Of a DNA stretch of 64,000 nucleotides, positions 9,194 to 19,704 are shown piece after piece. The stretch comes from Deinandra increscens subsp. villosa. Taxonomy: Eukaryota > Streptophyta > Magnoliopsida > Asterales > Asteraceae. Position 1 is the first letter of the stretch. Every line of letters starts with the position of its first letter. The stretch spans positions 23,998,396-24,062,395 of the forward strand of contig JBCNJP010000012.1 of the NCBI GenBank assembly GCA_039602395.1, written 5' to 3'. Position numbers and translations under genes: made by a program. The notes beneath the pieces are model-generated. The model searched no databases and was not told the origin of the DNA. It worked only from the letters and a program-made list of their open reading frames with translations.

Positions 9194-10894
9194 TTCGTTT
9201 GACCAGTGTGCAGGTACTTCTAGAAGACCTATCGACTATTGCAAAGTTGTTGGTGGAGGAGTATTCTGCTTACCTTAAATTAACCTACAAATTTTCTGAA
9301 ATTCTAAAATCTGCAAAATATCCGTGTTGATTGATCAATTTTCTTTGCTTACAAGTTTTTCTCAAAAACCAAAAAATAGAGTTTTGTTTTGTGTAAAATG
9401 AAAATCCAAAAATAGAGTTTTCATTTTAAGGGGGAGAATTGTAAGTAAGGGGGAGTAATTGAGAAAATGCATGTTATGGGGAGAAGGTGAATACATGCCA
9501 AATATATAATGAAGGAAGGTGAATACATGCAAAATATAAAATTGTGAGAAATTGATCATTGGGAAATGATGGTACATTGGCTTACGTATCTGACTCATGG
9601 ATAGAGTAGATGAAAGGGCCATAAGATCATTGTTTGATATGCTTGGTAGGCTCGGCAAATCAGAAAGTATTCAGACGTGATATACAATAAATACTAATGC
9701 TTGACCATGTGGATAACATCTTGATGCATAGTTCATGACACAAAAAGAAAAATAAGTGTGAAATTTAAAATGAGAAGTCACTGTGTATACATGTGTTCAT
9801 TTTGCAAAGATTTAAACTTGTTTGATTTTCTTTATTTTGTCAAACGATCGGACTTTCTTTGCGTATCGAAAGATCGACCTGATTGTTGTTCGTTTGACGT
9901 TCTGCTTTATTTTCTTTGGTGTTTCGTATAACTCATCGGACTTTCTCTGCGTGTACGGGAGTACCGACCAGATTGTTGTTGGGTCATACAATTTCAACTT
10001 GTTTTATTTTCTTATTTTGTTAAATCCGAGGCCTTATCTGTGTATCGAAAGATCGACCTTAAGGTAGACGATTTAACGCTCTTATTTGTTTTTGCATGGA
10101 ACACAGTTGACTATATCATGAAAAATATCATGTGTTGTGAAAAATCACAAGTGCTGTCACACAAAAGGAAAAAATAAGAGAAACAGAAAATGTCTGATTA
10201 TGTCTGATAGTGTGGGATACACTGGTCAATGCAAATCTAATCAATATCTTAGCATATCCAAATGTTATGAGTATGATTCTGCCTGAGTTTAAAATTGGAC
10301 AAATTATACCAGCAATCAGCATGACTTATGTGTTTCGATTAATTGAAATTGAAGTGCAGTTCAGTACGTTATGTTCAATATGATCCCATATAGTGATCTT
10401 TCTCATACCAAAAATAGTGTTTGGTTCTGTATTGCAATTTTATTTCAGTTCAAGAAAAGCACAAAAAGATTTTCAGTGTGTTTTAGCATAAACTTGAAAA
10501 ATCAAAAAGATTTTAAGTTTGTTTTAGCATAAAAAGTCAAAAAGATTTTGTTTCTGCTTTATTTTTGATCTGATCAACACGTGATTCGAATCAATTTTCA
10601 AAATCATATCTTGGAGTCTCGAAGAGACGTTTTGGGCCAAGATTATTTAAATGTTTGAGCAGGTTGCTATGTGCAAGATATCACGACTTCAAGTCTTCTG
10701 AAGTTGTTGATGAAAGACCAGAGATACACTATAATGTCATCAAGTATTCACGATCAAGCTACGATCGAATTGAGAGGGAGCTTGTTTGAAGATTCATTTC
10801 ATTAAACGAACAGATTCTATACTTGAGGGGGAGCTTGATTGAAGATACAAAGTTGATGATGTTGAAGAGATACTGCACACGACGAGGGGGAGTT
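9194..10894 (+). other. A1 3' non-coding region
   Basis: 1.7 kb between the gag end and the 3' LTR, AT-rich, with no coding frame I can support. It aligns by eye with the A2 region 21711-23377. It holds the acceptor-like GTGTGCAGG at about 9213-9221, three stem-loop units (separate entry) and a polypurine GACGAGGGGGAG just before the LTR. Confidence 0.75.
9839..10077 (+). repeat. Triple stem-loop block, A1 copy
   Basis: Three consecutive units of about 60 bp, each starting and ending with complementary arms: GTCAAACGA/TCGTTTGAC (9839-9898), GTATAAC/GTCATAC (9926-9990, one mismatch) and GTTAAATC/GATTTAAC (10019-10077). The interiors are related to each other (TCGGACTTTCT, TGCGTATCGAAAGATCGACC). 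Confidence 0.75.
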
Positions 10895-11243
10895 TGTTGA
10901 TACCTGATATGTGTGTCGTGTGAAGTATCAAGCAAAGTACAAGATCAATTCAAATTAGGTCTGGCCGAACGTGGTCCGAACCTGGAGTTCGGACTGGCCG
11001 AACCTGATGTTCGGACGATGCTCGGACCAGCGGGTATATATAGATGTTTGGTCTTTGTAATTTTTAGTTCTGAGCGTGCGAGATCTGTTAAGTGTGTGTT
11101 TCTTAGTGTGTATTCTCTGAGTCTGTTTCTGAGTATTTACTGATTGTAATTGTTCGTTGTTGATCAATAAAATAATCGGTTAATTACGTTTCGATGTCCG
11201 ATTAGCTAGATCGAGTAGACGATCCGATGCTCACGCATTTTCA
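10895..11243 (+). repeat. 3' LTR of A1
   Basis: Runs from TGTTGATACCTGATATG to CTCACGCATTTTCA, 349 bp. It holds a TATA box (GGTATATATAG at about 11032-11042), a poly(A) signal (CAATAAAA at about 11164) and several CCGAAC/GTTCGG half-sites. It is diverged from both A2 LTRs, so it is a separate, older copy. Confidence 0.85.
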
Positions 11244-11499
11244 AGCATACAGAGTAAACCCTGACTCTTTAGGGTACTAGAGGCCAAGCCTTGGCCGACC
11301 CTTAAAATATTTGAAAATCCATTTAACAGCAGAAAAAATGAGAGAGTTTAGGGTTAGCGTGATATCGTGCACATTAGCACACTGCAAATATAATATCTGG
11401 TCGACTGGCCGTCAAGTACATCTATGATCCAATCATTGACCGGTACATGTGCTCGCTGACCGGCTGACCATCTGGATCTTTTGTGAGTAATGGTCTGGC
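11244..11499 (-). pseudogene. pol: C1 pol: end of reverse transcriptase region, far side of the A2 insertion
   Basis: On the minus strand, reading away from A2, this gives LLTKDPDGQPVSEHMYRSM, then YLTASRPDIIFAV and CARYHANPKLS. These are the copia blocks that follow the YVDD box. It continues the frame that stops at 23753 on the other side of A2. Two in-frame TAG/TAA stops and a frameshift are present. It ends abruptly at the A1 LTR end (11243), after a block resembling GRPRLGL. Confidence 0.85.
11495..11499. other. Target-site duplication of A2, left copy
   Basis: CTGGC here matches CTGGC at 23748-23752, directly after the A2 3' LTR. The C1 pol frame is restored across the two sites, confirming A2 as one insertion event. 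Confidence 0.92.
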
Positions 11500-11847
11500 T
11501 GTTGATACCTGATATGTGCGTCGTGTGAAGTATCAAGCAAGTTCAAAGATCAAGTCAACTAGGTCTGGCCGAACTAGGTCCGAACCTGAAGTTCGGACTG
11601 GCCGAACCTGAGGTTCGGCCGAAGCTCGGACCAGCGGGTATATATAGATGTTTGGTCTTTGTATTTGAGGGGTTCTGAGCGTGTGAGATTTCTTAAGTGT
11701 GTGTTTTCAAGGTGTTTCTCTGTGTTGTGTTTCTGAGTGTTTCACTGATTGTAATTGTTCATTTTGATCAATAAAAAAATCGGTTAATTACGTTTCGATG
11801 TCCGATTAGCTAGATCGAGTACACGATCCGATGCTCACGCATTTTCG
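11500..11847 (+). repeat. 5' LTR of A2
   Basis: TGTTGATACC...CGCATTTTCG. The last base is G where the 3' LTR has A. TATA box at about 11639-11647, poly(A) signal CAATAAA at about 11768. Contains inverted CCGAACCTGAAGTTCGG half-sites upstream of the TATA box. Confidence 0.92.
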
Positions 11848-11849
11848 AG

Positions 11850-11862
11850 TGGTATCAGAGCC
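11850..11862 (+). promoter_or_regulatory. Primer-binding site of A2
   Basis: TGGTATCAGAGCC, initiator-Met tRNA type, two bases after the LTR. Confidence 0.9.
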
Positions 11863-12065
11863 TTCTGGTTCACTCTACTGATCTGTGGTTGCTATATTTG
11901 GATTTTTGAAGCGTTTTTGAAGTTTCTCGAGTTGTGCTTTCGTGTTGTTCATCAATTCTATCGAGTGTTTGGTGTCAAAATTGTTCCTAAGTCATTTTCT
12001 ATCAATTTTTCTGAGTCACAGTATCGAGTTTTGTCAAAATCCGTTCATTTTCGCGCGTTTTGGAA

Positions 12066-12324
12066 AAATGAGTTCGAAGTTCGGAGTTGTCTGATCAGGT
12101 TCGGAGTAACTGCTCCGAACTTGAAGTTCGGTCGATATTCGGTCAAGGTTCGGAGCTGTCTCGGTCAAGGTTCGGAGTGATTTGAGATTCGGAGCTAGAT
12201 CGGAGTATTTTAGGAGTTCGGTCTGTTGATTTTGACTCGGAGCAAGTTCGGACAACGTTCGGAGTTTGGATTTAAGTTCGGACAGAGTTCGGAGCTTAGT
12301 TATAAGTTCGGAGAGAGTTCGGCC
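12066..12324 (+). repeat. Leader array of AGTTCGGA motifs (A2)
   Basis: About 14 copies of (A/G)(G/A)TTCGG(A/T) spaced irregularly over 259 bp between PBS and gag. The same hexamer family occurs in the LTR upstream of the TATA box. The frame is open through part of it, but the Ser/Phe/Gly-rich peptide simply reflects the repeat. Confidence 0.85.
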
Positions 12325-12348
12325 GACAGAATCTTAATTTTTCGAACG

Positions 12349-13601
12349 ATGTCAGAATTTCACGCGTTTGCTGCAATGCAAAGTGCCATACAAACCATGC
12401 TGAATTTTGATAATGAAATTGGAACAAGTCAGAAAGTTCCCAAATTTTTGAAGCTGGAAGATTATCAAAATTGGAAGAAACGATTTTCTGCTTATACTAG
12501 CACAAATGACATTGATTTATGGATTCCAATTCGAAAGTTGTATGAACGACCAATGGAAGATGGAGATCTTAAAGAAATTCAAGATTTTGATGGTGATGAA
12601 AGAAAAAGTTATGAGCTTGAAAAGAAAGTTTATGGTTATCTTACTATGGCTTTACCTACTGAATTGCTTCATCAATTTAGTACTTGCAAGAAATCTAAGC
12701 AATTGTGGGATGCTTTATCCGCAAGATGTGAAGGAAATGCTGATTATAAGAAGAGTCGAAAGAAAGTCTTGAACAAAGAATTTGATAATTTTCAGAATTA
12801 TGACAATGAAAATATTACCGCTCTAGTTTCAAGATTTTCACATTTGATTAGTGAATTGAAGGTTGTTGGAATTGAAAAATCTGATGCGGATTTAAAGGAA
12901 AAGATCATGGAAGCATTACCTGAAAAGTGGGAGAATTATGTTTTATTGCTCACTCATGACAAGGATTATTCTACCATGACATTTCACGAGCTTACTGGAA
13001 AACTTCATGCTCGTGAAATGGAAATGTTAAACTCAAAGAAATCAACTGCTACTTTGTAGAATCCTGAACTGTATCATTGTGAGAATAGTGCAAGCATGAG
13101 TGAAAAGTCTAAACCAAATCAGAATACCGCACCAAGTGTTGCTTTTATAGCTGGAGTTTCAGGAAATTCTGATAATAATTCTTCAAGGGGTTGCAATTTC
13201 ACAATTCCAAATTTTTCAAGTCAAAATGCTTTTTCAGCTGAATCAACAGATGATTGTGCCAAAATGATTTCTGCATTGATTTCATCATCTTTTGGTTTGA
13301 TTTTCAAAAATGTTGCTGATGCAAAGTTAACTAGTGAGGATCTTGATGCTCTTGATGATGATCAACTAACTGAATTGGATGTATCTTGGCAATATGCTAT
13401 ATTGTGTCAAAGATCTAAAAGATTCTTTAAGAAACATGGAAGGAATATTTCTGGTGATAAATTGGGTTTTGACAAGTCCAAATTAAAGTGTTACAAATGT
13501 TCACAACTTGGACATTTTGCTAAAGATTGTCATCAGGCACATGCAAATAAGTCTGGTGTTCCTCTATCACCAAAGCCTGGTTTTACTCAACCATCTACTA
13601 G
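12349..13601 (+). pseudogene. gag: A2 gag, N-terminal two thirds
   Basis: Starts MSEFHAFAAMQSAIQTML. A copia-type capsid domain follows: FLKLEDYQNWKKRFSAY, YGYLTMALPTELLHQF, KSKQLWDALSARCEGN and FHELTGKLHAREMEML. A TAG at 13057-13059 interrupts an otherwise good frame where A1 has CAA. The CCHC knuckle CYKCSQLGHFAKDC lies at about 13489-13530. The frame ends where B1 is inserted (PSTS, then LTR). The ATG chosen is the first after the leader array that opens directly into the capsid domain. The role is virus-like particle assembly and RNA binding. One stop apart, the reading frame is well kept. Confidence 0.9.
13597..13601. other. Target-site duplication of B1, left copy
   Basis: ACTAG here and ACTAG at 19700-19704 flank B1. 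The A2 gag frame (PSTS to NPSKTTALLAQDDG) is continuous across them. Confidence 0.92.
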
Positions 13602-14047
13602 TGTAGGTCCGATAAAATCTACCAAAACACGATATTGATATCACAAACGAGTGCAGAATCCTCGTAGGTGATTGATTCAAGATAGAAAGGAGAAGAAACA
13701 TGAAGAATACAATGATTAAACAATAAAACACTTCAACTTTGCACACAAGTAAACTTGTCAGGTACAAATACAGAATCGTAATCACTCTTTGTCTCTCTCT
13801 AAAATCGTAAACCAGCTCTGTAAATCGTAAACATCCCCCTTTGAATTGTAACTCATGGGGTTTATATAGCCATCCCATGAGTTTACTATTGGGCTCTTAA
13901 ACCCTAATCATAAACCCAAGCCCATGCCCATATCCAATAGTAAACTAGCCTAAACATAATAATAAAACAAACCTGCTAATCTAATGAAACCCACTAAGCC
14001 CAGCCCAAACTATTTAATATTACAAGCCTCATAATCTAGCCTCTACA
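13602..14047 (-). repeat. 3' LTR of B1
   Basis: On the minus strand TGTAGAGGCTAG...CGGACCTACA, 446 bp. TATA (CTATATAAACCCC) at about 13856-13868. Differs from the 5' LTR by about eight substitutions and one indel (by eye). Confidence 0.92.
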
Positions 14048-16524
14048 ATCTTCCCCTAGGCTTGTGATATTAAATGTCTTCGATCTTTGAAAATCTTCTT
14101 CTTGACTGGCTGGCATAGATGCTGATGAAGATTCTTTCCGCAGAAATCTTCAATGGGTTTCATGACGGCCACTTGGGACTTCCTCTTGATCAGCATCAGC
14201 TTGAACTTCTTGAAATGAACAAGCAATGAAATGGAGGACTCTCATTGACTTGCTTCTTGAAAGAACTGGTTCTTGCTGAATCTTCGGTAACTGTCTTGAA
14301 TCTCCAAAACAATTAGAGGTTAAATTTTGAAAAACCTCTAACTGTGAAGAACTTGATTGTTGAACTTCAAAACTTCATGAACTCTGACCGCTCTCTGTAT
14401 CATTTTCTTTTTCAAAGATTTGACATGAAATCTTCAGCTTCCCCTAAACTTGTGAGCATTTTCTTTGAAAACCATTGAAGCTTTTGAAAACTTGTAAAGA
14501 CACCAACAACTTCCCCTGAACAGTTGCTTATTCAGATGGAAGTCTTGTCCGGCTGGTTCTTTAACTTGAGCAGTAGCAACATCTTTCTATCATCAACCTG
14601 TCTAACACACATTTGAAAAAAAATATACTCCACCAGACATTTGATGACCGGTCTTTGGGTTAGGAGGTAATTATCATCTGTTCAGTTGATTCAAATTAAC
14701 ATAATTTTAACCAAAAACCCTAATATAGATTACGGGTTTTCTATAAAACTTCCCCTGAACCCAAGACCTCTAAAGACTTCCCCTTAGCTGATTACTTCCC
14801 CTCAGCTAAGGACTTCCCCTGAGATAATACATATTATCTTCGAGTTCCCTTCAGATACTATGTATTATGGAAGTCTTTTCATTAGATAATAAGTATCATC
14901 CTCGAGTTCCCTTTGGATAATACTTATCATCCCCTCTCCTTCCCCTAAAAATTTGTCAAGATCTGACGGAGGAAGTCTTTTCCATTAGATAATAAGTATC
15001 ATCCTCGAGTTCCCTTCGGATAATACTTATTATCCCATACTCCTTCCCCTAAAAATTTGGCAAGATCTCGGGGGCATATTGTCATGCATTAATACCCATG
15101 AAAAACACATTTTGACTTCTCAAATCAACCTGGCCAAGACGAAAAATACCAAAAAGAACTTAACGACTCACACACGAAAGAGAAAAACAAACAAATACTT
15201 ACCAATATCAAACACGAGAAAGTTTACAAGGGATCAAACCGTATGAATCTGACTGTGGAACCCTTTTCAGCTTCAGTTACTCAACTAGTCCAGGTGATTG
15301 CCGGTATGTTTGTCCGCTTTAAACTCAAACCCGTTTAATCCCAACCGAATGCGTCATGCTTAATATAGTACAATATTACCATCATGTTTAACCGTCCCCA
15401 CACCAAAGCGTACACAGCAAAACCTACCCAACCTCAGAGTTTATTGAGGATTCACAAACCCCCAACTTGAGGAACCATGCACCACGGCCATGACTACCAC
15501 TTATTTTCATTAACCATCAGTTGCTGATCAGGTCGGCCGCTAAGCACGCAAAGAAGACCAACTGAGTGATTATTTTTCATTTTCTTTTCTTTTTCATTTT
15601 TTTTATTTCTTTTTCATTTCTTTTTCATTTCTTTTTCATTTCTTTTTCTTTTCTTTTTCTTTTCTTTTTATTATGTGGTGTAGTCATGACAGCAGAGACA
15701 TGGCGTGTGAGAGAGTGAATACTAGGTAATTACCACTCTCAACTCATTTTCGCCGGGACTCAGTCTTTTAAACCATGCAACCTGGGATGGGAAACTAAAC
15801 ATATATATCTTTTAAGTTCACTACACTTTCATTGGAGGTCATAAGTTTAGGTCGAGCCTACCGAGCATATCACCGTGGAGCTTGCCTTTCACTTCCGCCT
15901 TACGCGTGTCACCCATCTCCAACCCGGACATTCATTTTACTTCCCCTAAACTTCTCAAAAACAAGACACAAACAATTAAAAATTGAAAAGCACACTTTTT
16001 TGAGGGGTCAACTTTTTCTTTATCTTTACATTTCTTCCCCTTGCTTTTTGATTTTTAATGTCACAATTTTGTGAACATCATTTTTTTTAAACAATAAAAA
16101 TAAAACACACAAACACACTTAAGTGAACAAAACACTAAATATTGCAGACATCTGGCCAAGCTAACTTTCAAAGTATTGATTTGAAAATTTTAGAAAATTG
16201 GGTTTCATGACATGCACACTTCATTGCATTTGAAGTCAAACACTTCAACAATCAATCACCAAGTGAAAATTTTAGGAAATTTGGTTTGACTCAAAACACC
16301 CTTTGCCGCTTAATCAAACAAACAACCAAGTTAAGAACAGTACCTTTCATGCTGAATTTAACCTTTTAACTCTCAAGGAAACATATCCTCCATAAAAAAT
16401 TGCTTGTCCTGACATGAAGATACGTCTCCTAAACTGTGCCTGGAACAATCACTTATCAACAAACAAATTAGTAATAAAACGTTAGTGATAATCCTCCTTG
16501 ATCGTTCCTGCACAGAGTGAGAGA
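14048..16524 (-). other. B1 3' non-coding region
   Basis: 2.5 kb without a supportable gene. From the LTR outwards (in element orientation, reading backwards) it holds the PPT (CCTAGGGGAAGAT), then a zone with many AGGGGAAG repeats and GATAATA palindromes (about 14730-15075). A duplicated segment of about 116 bp lies at 14872-15070. The conserved block shared with B2 and D1 is at about 15226-15866, including a polypurine (GAAAAA)n run at 15568-15672. Most of its length aligns by eye with B2 42521-44820. Confidence 0.75.
14750..15072 (-). repeat. Cluster of PPT-like AGGGGAAG motifs and GATAATA palindromes (B1)
   Basis: On the plus strand CTTCCCCT occurs at about 14750, 14779, 14794, 14812, 14938 and 15046. 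It is interleaved with near-palindromes such as GATAATACATATTATC at about 14823 and GATAATAAGTATCATC at about 14880 and 14989. The true PPT next to the LTR has the same core. Confidence 0.75.
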
Positions 16525-18040
16525 TTAGTTAGCTAATAGTACCCAGGCCATTGTTTTTCTGGGTACCCCTGAGGAATCAATGAATGAAATTTCTTTTAAA
16601 AACATTCCTTTTGAAAAATCAAGAAGTTGGGATGATTCGGTTATAGCTGCATTAGCCTTTGGTTTCCAAGTTCCAGGTGATTTAACATTTGTTTTAGTCA
16701 CCTTTGGAGTTGTGACCTTAGGTATTTCAACCTTCTTCGTTTTAGATTCACTTTTCAAAACAGTTTTTGTTTTAGTCACCTTTTGAGTTGTGACTTTAGG
16801 TATTTCAACCGTCTGCATTTTAGAATCATTTTTGAAAACAGTTTTAGTTACCTTGGGAGGGGTAACCTTGGGTTTTTCAGACTTTGTTTGTTTTGAAAAT
16901 GGTTTCTTCACCTGTTTTTGGAAATTTTGGTAACTTGGAAAGCTGTTGTTTTGATTTAAAGATTTTCTTTCAGATTTGGCAGCACCCCAATGTTGATCAG
17001 AGGGTTTAACCTTAGGAGTAACAGTCTTCATTGCCTTAGGTTTCTGCACCATCATCGGCTTAGACTTTACAGACTCCTGAGATGAACCCCTTTGAGTTTT
17101 CGGATAATAGGGTTCATAGGTGCGATAAAGACAGTTTCTAGCAATATGACCAGCGATGCCACAATTAAAGCAAGTCTGCTTCTTTAGATAGAAGTCAGAC
17201 GTGTACCCATTTATCTTTGGTGGCTGATATGGAGCTGGTTTGCCTTGTGTCTGCTTCTTTGCTTTGACTGCATCTTCAGATTTGACTTTCTGCTGGTTTA
17301 TCGAAGCCTGTGTCGAACCTGTCTTTACTGTCTTTATGCTTTCTTGATTCTTTGACGTTGAAGCACCATTCTTGCAATTACAACAGCAACTGCATGATCC
17401 AACTGAAGAAATGGGAGACACAGCTACTCCCTTGAGTTTTTCATTCTTCACTCCAGCTGTTGGTTTCATGCTTGGATGCTTGATGGTGATCTTTGGCCTC
17501 TCAACTTTAGGTTCGCTTATCACTCCATCGGTTATACCATTGAACTTGGAGGAGAAGGACGGTAATTCATATCCTACATCTGGTTCTTGGTCAAACATTG
17601 ATCCAGATGTCATAAAGATCTTCCCCTCAGGCCGTGTCGTCAAGATCACCTTTTCCCTTTCGACTTTGTCAATTACCTTGAAGTATGGGGTTTCAATTTC
17701 AGGGTATGGTTTCAACTCTATCCCAGCCTCATCAGACTTAGAGTTGTGACATCTGTTATACTCCTGGCACTCAGCATCATCTCTTGATACGTCCTCTATT
17801 CTCCCTTCACCATATGTCATGTTTGCCTCGTTGTCTATTTCCTCTTGAGTCAATGGTGTAGTTCCAACCAAGACACTATCAATAGGAGGAGCAGCTTCTT
17901 TATAATCAGACTTGGTTCGTTCAACTTGATCCTCACTAAGAACTATTCCTACAATGTCTCTGGGAACTGGTGGAGGAATGATGCTGTTTGCAGACAGAGA
18001 CTTATCACACTTTTCTGACCCACACCCAGTTTTGTCTTTC
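16525..18040 (-). CDS. gag: B1 gag C-terminal segment with CCHC knuckle
   Basis: At least 448 codons are open on the minus strand from about 17871, and homology to B2 begins further upstream. Motifs: VGTTPLTQEEIDNEANMTYG, a Cys-rich CSCCCNCKN patch, the knuckle CFNCGIAGHIARNC, a very basic Lys/Pro-rich tail with repeats of VEIPKVTT(P/Q)KVTKT, and the end VPRKTMAWVLLAN-stop. The last motif is the same gag terminus seen in D1 (AWVPDSN-stop) and C1 (AWVPKTN-stop). A one-base insertion near 18030 separates it from the upstream segment. The segment would bind RNA; no enzyme follows. Confidence 0.85.
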
Positions 18041-18481
18041 CTAACTTTGACCAGTCACAACAGCATGTGACAATTCCTTTCCAGCATCGAGCATTCTTTT
18101 GTTTCTTTCCTGATTGCAATCATACTTGACCTGCAGCTCATCAAATTTTTGTTGCAGTTCAGTTAATTTCTGTGTAAGCTCAGATATCTCAATCCTAGCC
18201 CGATCATATAAGATAGTCTTCTCCGTTGCTAGCTTCTGATATTTCTCAATGTCTCGTTTCTGAGCTTTTACCTTCTCCTCATTCTTTTGCCATCTACCCT
18301 TAAAAGAACTCCTCTCGCATTTTGTCTCAAATAATTCTATCTGATAATTTTTACAAATTTGCCTAAGTCCAGGAATTATACGAGCACAAGTGGGATTGGG
18401 ACATATCTCAGTTTTGTCAACTTCATCTGTGAAATCATCTTTGTCCTCAACTATATTCTTTTCTTCAACCACTGAACTCAT
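18041..18481 (-). pseudogene. gag: B1 gag start segment, coiled coil
   Basis: ATG at 18479-18481 directly after the leader. The peptide begins MSSVVEEKNIVEDKDD and holds the conserved CPNPTCARIIPGLRQICKN block. A long heptad-like segment (FKGRWQKNEEKVKAQKRDI ... LTQKLTELQQKFDELQVKYD) is predicted by eye to be coiled coil. In D1 this region lies far downstream of the capsid domain and first knuckle, so B1 has lost about 1.3 kb of gag and uses a new start. An extra A in the VVTGQ region shifts the frame into a TAG at 18041-18043. Confidence 0.85.
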
Positions 18482-18699
18482 TATGCAGCTTCTGAAAATT
18501 TTGAAAAAATCAGCAAAAAACGGCAAAATCGGCAAAATCACTATTCAAAGAATAGTGTCAGAAACTTAAAACTGAAAAACGGAGGCCTTCGGAGTGGAAT
18601 TTGGGGGTCTAAACGAGCTCCCCTGGACGTTAGTCGGGGGTAATTCTGGGGCTCGGTGTCACGAACGTCGTGTTCAAATTTGAGCTTCTAACTCCAAAC

Positions 18700-19150
18700 G
18701 AGTCAAAAGTTACGTCCGTTTCCGTGAAAGTGTGAAAAAATGACTTTTTGCCGCAAAAGAAGAGTTTCCGATCGTAAACCCTTGATTACGATTGAACTGA
18801 ATCGTAAACACCTAATTACGATTACAGGTAACACTGGATCGTAAACACTTGAGTCGTAAACACCGTTTCCGATAAGAGGCAGATCGTAAACACCGTTTCC
18901 GATTGAGGTCAGTCGTAAACACCGATTACGATACGCGTTTCCGGTAGAGAAAAATCGTAAACTCCTGTTTCCGACAAAGTACAATCGTGAACACAGAATC
19001 TCGGATCGTAAACTTGATAAAAAACCAAACTTTAAGTCGTAAACGAGTTTCCGATGCAGATCTTCAAGCTAATCAGTCGTAAACCTTCAAACCAACCCAG
19101 AAAATAGTCGTAAACACCCAGAAACAGCAGCAGCAGCGATCGTGAACACA
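18700..19150 (-). repeat. Leader array of GTTTACGA motifs (B1)
   Basis: At least 13 copies of TCGTAAAC or TCGTGAAC on the plus strand (sense GTTTACGA) between about 18773 and 19148. They are irregularly spaced with unique spacers. Three related copies lie in each LTR. No coding potential. Confidence 0.88.
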
Positions 19151-19234
19151 CCAAACAGCTTCAAACCTTCAAAAACTCAACCTTTTCCAGAAAATGCTTG
19201 AATCCAATATCGTGAGAACCTCGAATCACTGATT

Positions 19235-19251
19235 CTTGGCTCTGATACCAA
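19235..19251 (-). promoter_or_regulatory. Primer-binding site of B1
   Basis: The minus strand reads TTGGTATCAGAGCCAAG, initiator-Met type, next to the right-hand LTR. This fixes the orientation of B1. Confidence 0.92.
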
Positions 19252-19252
19252 T

Positions 19253-19699
19253 TGTAGGTCCGATAAAATCTACCAAAACACGATATTGATATCACAAACG
19301 AGTGCAGAATCCTCGTGGGTGATTGATTCAAGATAGAAAGGAGAAGAAACACGAAGAATACAATGATTAAACAATAAAACACTTCAACTTTGCACACAAG
19401 TAAACTTGTCGGGTACAAATACAGAATCGTAATCACTCTTTGTCTTTCTCTAAAATCGTAAACCAGCTCTGTAAATCGTAAACATCCCCCTTTGAATAGT
19501 AAACTAATGGGGTTTATATAGCCATCCCATGAGTTTACTATTGGGCTCTTAAACCCTAATCATAAACCCAAGCCCATGCCCATATCCAATAGTAAACTAG
19601 CCTAAACATAATAATAAAACTAACCTACTAATCTAATGAAACCCACTAAGCCCAGCCCAAACTATTTAATATTACAAGCCTCATAATCTAGCCTCTACA
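19253..19699 (-). repeat. 5' LTR of B1
   Basis: 447 bp, same termini as 13602-14047; ends next to the ACTAG duplication at 19700-19704. Confidence 0.92.
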
Positions 19700-19704
19700 A
19701 CTAG

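Larger units (their letters stand above)
7804..11243 (+). mobile_element. A1: gag-only Ty1/copia element, 5' truncated
   Basis: Matches A2 along its gag, its 3' non-coding region and its 3' LTR, but begins in the middle of gag at the junction with G1. A second internal deletion joins gag sequence at about 8265. No protease, integrase or RT is present: the gag end is followed by 1.7 kb of non-coding DNA and then the LTR. The copia assignment rests on the UBN2/Retrotran_gag_2-style gag and LTR layout. Its right end abuts C1, so A1 was probably inserted in C1 like A2, but the left duplication is lost. Confidence 0.8.
13602..19699 (-). mobile_element. B1: pol-less and gag-N-less copia element inside A2 gag
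   Basis: Minus orientation: 5' LTR 19253-19699, PBS, leader with TCGTAAAC repeats, truncated gag, long 3' non-coding region, PPT, 3' LTR 13602-14047, duplication ACTAG. The N-terminal capsid domain, protease, integrase, RT and RNase H are all absent. B2 has the same layout and the same deletion endpoints, so this is a replicating deletion family and not random decay of one copy. Confidence 0.9.

Noticed and set aside
9822..10067. Short plus-strand frame conserved between A1 and A2 over the stem-loop block
   Set aside because: The frame is open in both, but it tracks the repeated stem-loop units and has no start context or known motif; RNA structure explains the conservation better.
12226..12348. 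Upstream extension of A2 gag through the TTCGGA array
   Set aside because: The extended peptide is encoded by leader repeats; the ATG at 12349 opens directly into the capsid domain.
15568..15672. Independent pyrimidine microsatellite
   Set aside because: It is the opposite-strand view of the polypurine run within the conserved block of B1, present in B2 and D1 too.
16580..17749. Plus-strand frames opposite the B1 gag
   Set aside because: Antisense shadows of the Lys/Pro repeat region; no motif and no conservation with B2.
18700..19150. CRISPR-like array suggested by short repeats with unique spacers
   Set aside because: The motif is 8 bases with irregular spacing in a eukaryotic retrotransposon leader; no cas genes, no direct repeat of adequate length.
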